Positions 5,223-7,966 of a stretch of 7,966 bases of DNA are shown in pieces; the stretch's first letter is position 1, and each line of letters starts with the position of its first letter. Source of the DNA: Chloroflexota bacterium (lineage in GTDB: Bacteria > Chloroflexota > Anaerolineae > Anaerolineales > Anaerolineaceae). Both the position numbers and the translations under genes were made by a program. The notes below the pieces were generated by a model. The model had not been told where the DNA came from and made no database searches. It saw nothing but the letters and a program-made list of their open reading frames with translations. The DNA lies in contig JAJYJF010000091.1 in NCBI GenBank assembly GCA_021796375.1, forward strand, positions 1-7,966, read 5' to 3'.

Positions 5223-7013
5223 CTAGTAAACGCGTTCCTTGGGTTGATACTTGGTGATGGTCACCGGCTTGTAACCGAGGGTGACCTGGCCGTCCTTCAG
5301 CCAGGCGAGGGTGTGCTTCAGCCAGTTCGCGTCATCCCGCTTGGGGTAATCCTCTCGAGCGTGCGCGCCGCGGCTCTCGGTGCGGGCCAGGGCGGATTCC
5401 GTGACCACCAGGGCAAGGTCGAGCATATTGCCCAGCTCCCAGGCGTTGATCAGCTCGGTATTGAAGATCTTCCCCTGATCCTGGACGCGGATATGGGTGA
5501 AGCGCTCCCGGAGCTCCTGGATTTTCTTGTAGGCTGCCTTGAGCCCCGCTTCGGAGCGGAAGATCCCGACGTTGTTGAACATCTCCCGCTTCATTTCCTG
5601 GGCGAGCTCGGCCACCTTCTCCGTGCCGTCTCCATTCCTCATCTGGTCGATCTGCGCCATGGTAAAGCCGGCCGCATCCTCCGGGAGGTTTTGGAAATCG
5701 GTCCCTTTGACGTACTCCGCGGCATTGAGCCCGGCATGCTTTCCGAAGGTGAGGATATCTACCAGGGAATTCGTTCCCAGCCGGTTTGCGCCGTGGACGG
5801 AAACGCAGGCGCATTCGCCGGCGGCGTACAGGCCGGGCAGAATCGTATTCTTATCGTCGACCAGCACCCGGCCGTAAACGTCGGTCGGGATGCCGCCCAT
5901 CGCATAATGCGCGGTCGGCTGGACCGGCATCGGGTCTTTGATCGGGTCGACGCTCAGATAGGTCCGGCAGAAATCAGCGATATCCGGAATTTTCGAGAGG
6001 ATCTCCTCGCCGGTAACCCGGTATGGGGTCCCATCCGGGCGCGTGCGGCCGTCGGCCTCGGCGTACTTGTTGATGGTCTCGGGGCGCGCGTCCAGGTAAA
6101 GGTAGTTTTTGCCGTTAATTCCCCGGCCGTCGCGGATCTCCATATAGATTGCCCGGCTGATCACATCCCGTGAGGCGAGGTCTTTCACATGCGGGGCATA
6201 GCGCTCCATGAAGCGCTCGCCCTCGCCGTTGATCAGCACGCCGCCCTCACCGCGCACCGCTTCGGTGATCAAAATCCCCAGCTTGAGGATCCCGGTGGGG
6301 TGGAACTGGAACATTTCCATGTCTTCCGCGGGGATGCCGCGCCGCAGGCAGATCGCGACGCCGTCACCGGTGTAGGCGTAGGCGTTGGAGGTAATTTCCC
6401 AAACCCGGCCGAATCCGCCGGTGGCGAACACCACGGCTTTGGCCTGGAAGACGTGCAGCTCGCCGGTGGCCAAATCGACCGCCACAACCCCGGCAACCGC
6501 GCCGTTGGCGACCAGCACATCGAATACCTGGAACTCGTCATAGAAGGTGATGTTGTTTTTAATGCACTGCTGGTAGAGCGTCTGCAGGATCATGTGTCCG
6601 GTGCGGTCCGCGGAATAGCAGGACCGGCGGACCGGCTTGCCGGTGACGTTGTTAGTATGCCCGCCGAACGGGCGCTGCGCGATCCGGCCATCCGGGGTGC
6701 GCGAAAAAGGCAGTCCGAAGTGTTCGAGGTCGTAGACAGCCTCGACGGCCTCGTTGCACATGAACTCGATCGCATCCTGGTCGCCCAGGTAATCGCTGCC
6801 TTTGACCGTGTCGTAGGTGTGCCACTCCGGATGGTCTTCTTCCAGGTTGCCGAGCGCGGCGCCGATGCCGCCCTGGGCTGCCCCGGTGTGGGAGCGAGAG
6901 GGATAGAGCTTGCTGAGCACGGCGGTTTTCGCGCCGCGCGATGCGTTCAGGGCAGCCATCAGCCCCGCGCCGCCGCCGCCGACGATGATCACTTCATATT
7001 GGTGGGTTTGCAT
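5223..7013 (-). CDS. sdhA: Succinate dehydrogenase flavoprotein subunit
   Basis: This 596-residue catalytic subunit oxidises succinate to fumarate with covalently bound FAD. The Rossmann nucleotide-binding motif is at 9-18 (IIVGGGGAGL). SHTGAAQGGI (41-50) provides the FAD-linking His42. Active-site residues expected from E. coli SdhA are present: His238 (FQFHPTGI), Arg282 (LASRDVISRA), His369 (PTAHYAMGGIPTD) and Arg411 (HGANRLGTNSLVD). The C-terminal helical domain (about 465-570) ends in REDYPKRDDANWLKHTLAW, normal for the family. I placed the start at ATG 7013 (MQTHQYEVIIVGGGG): GGAGG lies 8 bases upstream and homology begins there. The frame is open back to 7355, but that extension overlaps sdhD and is Arg/Pro-rich shadow sequence. 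It follows sdhD by 17 bp and precedes sdhB by 12 bp. Fumarate reductase would look similar; the sdhCDAB order and two anchors favour SDH, without fixing the direction in vivo. Confidence 0.97.
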   Translation of the reverse strand: MQTHQYEVIIVGGGGAGLMAALNASRGAKTAVLSKLYPSRSHTGAAQGGIGAALGNLEEDHPEWHTYDTVKGSDYLGDQDAIEFMCNEAVEAVYDLEHFGLPFSRTPDGRIAQRPFGGHTNNVTGKPVRRSCYSADRTGHMILQTLYQQCIKNNITFYDEFQVFDVLVANGAVAGVVAVDLATGELHVFQAKAVVFATGGFGRVWEITSNAYAYTGDGVAICLRRGIPAEDMEMFQFHPTGILKLGILITEAVRGEGGVLINGEGERFMERYAPHVKDLASRDVISRAIYMEIRDGRGINGKNYLYLDARPETINKYAEADGRTRPDGTPYRVTGEEILSKIPDIADFCRTYLSVDPIKDPMPVQPTAHYAMGGIPTDVYGRVLVDDKNTILPGLYAAGECACVSVHGANRLGTNSLVDILTFGKHAGLNAAEYVKGTDFQNLPEDAAGFTMAQIDQMRNGDGTEKVAELAQEMKREMFNNVGIFRSEAGLKAAYKKIQELRERFTHIRVQDQGKIFNTELINAWELGNMLDLALVVTESALARTESRGAHAREDYPKRDDANWLKHTLAWLKDGQVTLGYKPVTITKYQPKERVY

Positions 7014-7021
7014 GCCTCTTT

Positions 7022-7026
7022 CCTCC
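7022..7026 (-). promoter_or_regulatory. Ribosome binding site deciding the sdhA start
   Basis: GGAGG on the minus strand ends 8 bases before the ATG at 7011-7013. It selects the MQTHQYEV start over the longer open frame that runs back to 7355 into sdhD. Confidence 0.8.
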
Positions 7027-7030
7027 GCTT

Positions 7031-7429
7031 CTACTGCTTGGGCATCCGGACACCGCCGACCACGGCAACTACCCCGATCGCGGTGATGACGAACCAGAGC
7101 GCCAGCAGGATCCATCCCAGGGTCTGTCTGGCCTTCGGTGAGGGGAAATATTCTGCCAGAATCTGCCGCAGCCCATTCATCCCATGGGCGAACGCAAAGG
7201 CGACCAGGGCGATGTCGTAGATGCGCCAGCCAACGTTCGCCCAGCGCAGCGCGACGTAATTCAAATCGATGCGGTGCACCCCGACGATGACATCCTGGAG
7301 GATCACGTGAATCCAGGCCAGGGGGATCAGCAGGAGGGCGCTGTAGCGCATCCATTTCCAGGCGGTCGTCTCATAATTCTTCGGGACCCGGACCTGGCGG
7401 GTGTTGGGGGCGATGGTAGAAGTTTCCAT
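7031..7429 (-). CDS. sdhD: Succinate dehydrogenase membrane anchor subunit
   Basis: This 132-residue protein has three predicted membrane helices (about 28-46, 72-90 and 104-124) and forms half of the membrane domain of complex II. The second helix has AHGMNGLRQILAEY. Aligned by eye with E. coli SdhD, His82 matches the heme ligand His71, Gln89 matches Gln78, and Glu93-Tyr94 match Asp82-Tyr83, the quinone-site pair. His41 at the end of helix 1 may ligate a second heme. I chose ATG 7429 (METSTIAPN), with GGAGG 8 bases upstream; the frame can be extended to a TTG at 7450, but that overlaps sdhC and would bury this RBS. The start lies 4 bp after the sdhC stop, so translational coupling is likely. 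The stop is TAG. The split into SdhC and SdhD follows position in the operon; the two anchors resemble each other. Confidence 0.9.
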   Translation of the reverse strand: METSTIAPNTRQVRVPKNYETTAWKWMRYSALLLIPLAWIHVILQDVIVGVHRIDLNYVALRWANVGWRIYDIALVAFAFAHGMNGLRQILAEYFPSPKARQTLGWILLALWFVITAIGVVAVVGGVRMPKQ

Positions 7430-7433
7430 GAGG

Positions 7434-7850
7434 TCAACCTCCAAGTCCAAAGTTGTTGATCAGCAGATTGCGCGCCATGAGGATAAATGCTGGAAACCAG
7501 ATGACGAGCGAGATCACCAATGTCCAGATCGCGGTTTTTCGCTCGGAGGGGATTTCCCAATTCTTGGGTGCAATCATGTCGAAGTAGGCGATGCGCAAGC
7601 CGTTCACGCCGTGGTAGAAAACGCAGAAAATCAGCCCCATCTCTGCGATGCCGAAGAGGGTGCTCCGGTAGATATTGATCGCATCGCTGTACAGGTTTGG
7701 CAGGAAGTAGACGGTGGCGGTATCCAGGATGTGGATGGCCAAGAAGAGCAAGGTGCCAAGCCCGGTCACGCGATGAAGCAAAAAGCTAAGCTGCCCCTCT
7801 CTGCCCCGGTAGCGGGCATAGCCGGCCATGGTGGTTCTTAATGTGGACAT
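7434..7850 (-). CDS. sdhC: Succinate dehydrogenase cytochrome b556-type membrane subunit
   Basis: This 138-residue integral membrane protein is the first anchor subunit of complex II. Three helices are predicted at about 22-48, 66-90 and 107-128. The N-terminal SFLLHRVTGLG is the SdhC hallmark; His26-Arg27 match His30-Arg31 of E. coli, where the Arg is at the quinone site. The second helix has FYHGVNGLRIAYFD: His80 matches the heme ligand His84, and Gly84, Arg86 and Asp91 match Gly88, Arg90 and Asp95. His40 in helix 1 (AIHILDTA) is a candidate ligand for a second heme. The ATG at 7850 is preceded by AGGAGGG with a 4-base gap; a second Met at residue 8 has no Shine-Dalgarno. It is the first gene of the operon. 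It ends with TGA, unlike the TAG of the other three sdh genes. Confidence 0.93.
   Translation of the reverse strand: MSTLRTTMAGYARYRGREGQLSFLLHRVTGLGTLLFLAIHILDTATVYFLPNLYSDAINIYRSTLFGIAEMGLIFCVFYHGVNGLRIAYFDMIAPKNWEIPSERKTAIWTLVISLVIWFPAFILMARNLLINNFGLGG
7438..7442 (-). promoter_or_regulatory. Ribosome binding site deciding the sdhD start
   Basis: GGAGG on the minus strand sits inside the last codons of sdhC, just before its TGA (7434-7436), and 8 bases before the sdhD ATG at 7427-7429. It supports the ATG over the upstream TTG at 7450 and implies coupled translation of sdhC and sdhD. Confidence 0.75.
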
Positions 7851-7966
7851 TAGCCCTCCTTCTGAGAATTTGACAGATTAATTGTAGCATTGGTGTACTG
7901 ATTCGACTATAGCTCAAAATAAATATCTTTCCCTTATAGGGGGAGAAACTCCAATCTGGCCGGCCG
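7851..7966. other. Upstream region of the sdh operon (runs off the window)
   Basis: This AT-richer stretch holds the sdhC Shine-Dalgarno (AGGAGGG), a candidate extended -10, and two abutting small inverted repeats: CCCT-TAT-AGGG (7931-7941) and GGAG-AAA-CTCC (7942-7952). The last bases include the GGCCGGCC palindrome. No gene is visible up to the window edge. Confidence 0.5.
7881..7889 (-). promoter_or_regulatory. Candidate extended -10 promoter of sdhCDAB
   Basis: The minus strand reads TGCTACAAT, an extended -10 with five of six consensus bases in TACAAT (7881-7886). It predicts a start near 7874 and a leader of about 24 bases. The hexamer 17 bases upstream (TAGTCG) is a poor -35. It has the same TGC spacing element as the tRNA promoter in this window. 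Confidence 0.45.

Noticed and set aside
4656..6173. 505-residue open frame on the plus strand
   Set aside because: It runs antisense through sdhB and sdhA, whose motifs are unmistakable. The translation shows no family signature and no Shine-Dalgarno was noted.
6189..7220. 343-residue open frame on the plus strand
   Set aside because: It is antisense to sdhA and the end of sdhD; the same codon-position GC bias explains the lack of stops.
7014..7355. 114-residue N-terminal extension of SdhA
   Set aside because: It overlaps sdhD in another frame, is Arg/Pro-rich and has no homology character. A good RBS supports the start at 7013.
7430..7450. TTG start for sdhD at 7450
   Set aside because: It would overlap sdhC and cover the GGAGG that sits at ideal distance from the ATG at 7429.
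7870..7899. Plus-strand TTGACA with TGTACT 18 bases downstream, a possible divergent promoter
   Set aside because: The -35 is perfect, but the -10 matches at only four of six positions and no plus-strand gene is visible before the window ends.
1..7966. CRISPR arrays, insertion sequences, toxin-antitoxin or phage modules
   Set aside because: No spaced direct repeats, terminal inverted repeats or related protein motifs were seen on either strand.

Overview
The window is GC-rich bacterial DNA with an ordinary protein-coding layout. All complete genes lie on the minus strand; one partial gene enters from the left on the plus strand. The organism cannot be named from the sequence alone. The genes fit a free-living, respiring bacterium: a succinate dehydrogenase operon in the order sdhC-sdhD-sdhA-sdhB with two separate membrane anchors, a penicillin-acylase-type hydrolase, an aldo/keto reductase and a VC1184-type PLP enzyme. 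My best guess is a Chloroflexota-like lineage, held weakly. Five of the seven protein genes stop at TAG.

Left part (1-1832). The C-terminal ~192 residues of an aminotransferase class V, cysteine-desulfurase-like protein end at 580 (plus). A strong hairpin at 613-651 lies between it and a minus-strand tRNA-Arg(CCU) at 725-801, and can serve as terminator for both. The tRNA has its own extended -10 promoter right behind the stop codon of an aldo/keto reductase gene (826-1809, minus).

Middle (1833-4457). A 797-residue N-terminal-nucleophile acylase of the penicillin acylase family (1833-4226, minus) lies 23 bp upstream of the reductase, so the two probably form one transcription unit. A plausible sigma-70 promoter sits at 4322-4349. 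A hairpin followed by TTTT at 4388-4418 separates this unit from the sdh operon.

Right part (4458-7966). sdhC, sdhD, sdhA and sdhB are tightly packed (gaps 4, 17 and 12 bp), each with a recognisable Shine-Dalgarno. They encode a complete complex II: flavoprotein with FAD-linking His and substrate-binding residues, iron-sulfur subunit with ligands for three clusters, and two three-helix anchors that each carry two membrane histidines, suggesting a two-heme enzyme. The operon oxidises succinate to fumarate and passes electrons to membrane quinone (or works in reverse). A candidate promoter lies in the AT-richer stretch 7851-7966.

I found no mobile element, CRISPR array, phage gene or clearly new system. 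The notable points are at residue level: no cysteine in the desulfurase-like C-terminal half, altered quinone-site residues in SdhB, a mismatch in the tRNA anticodon stem, and no clear export signal on the acylase.
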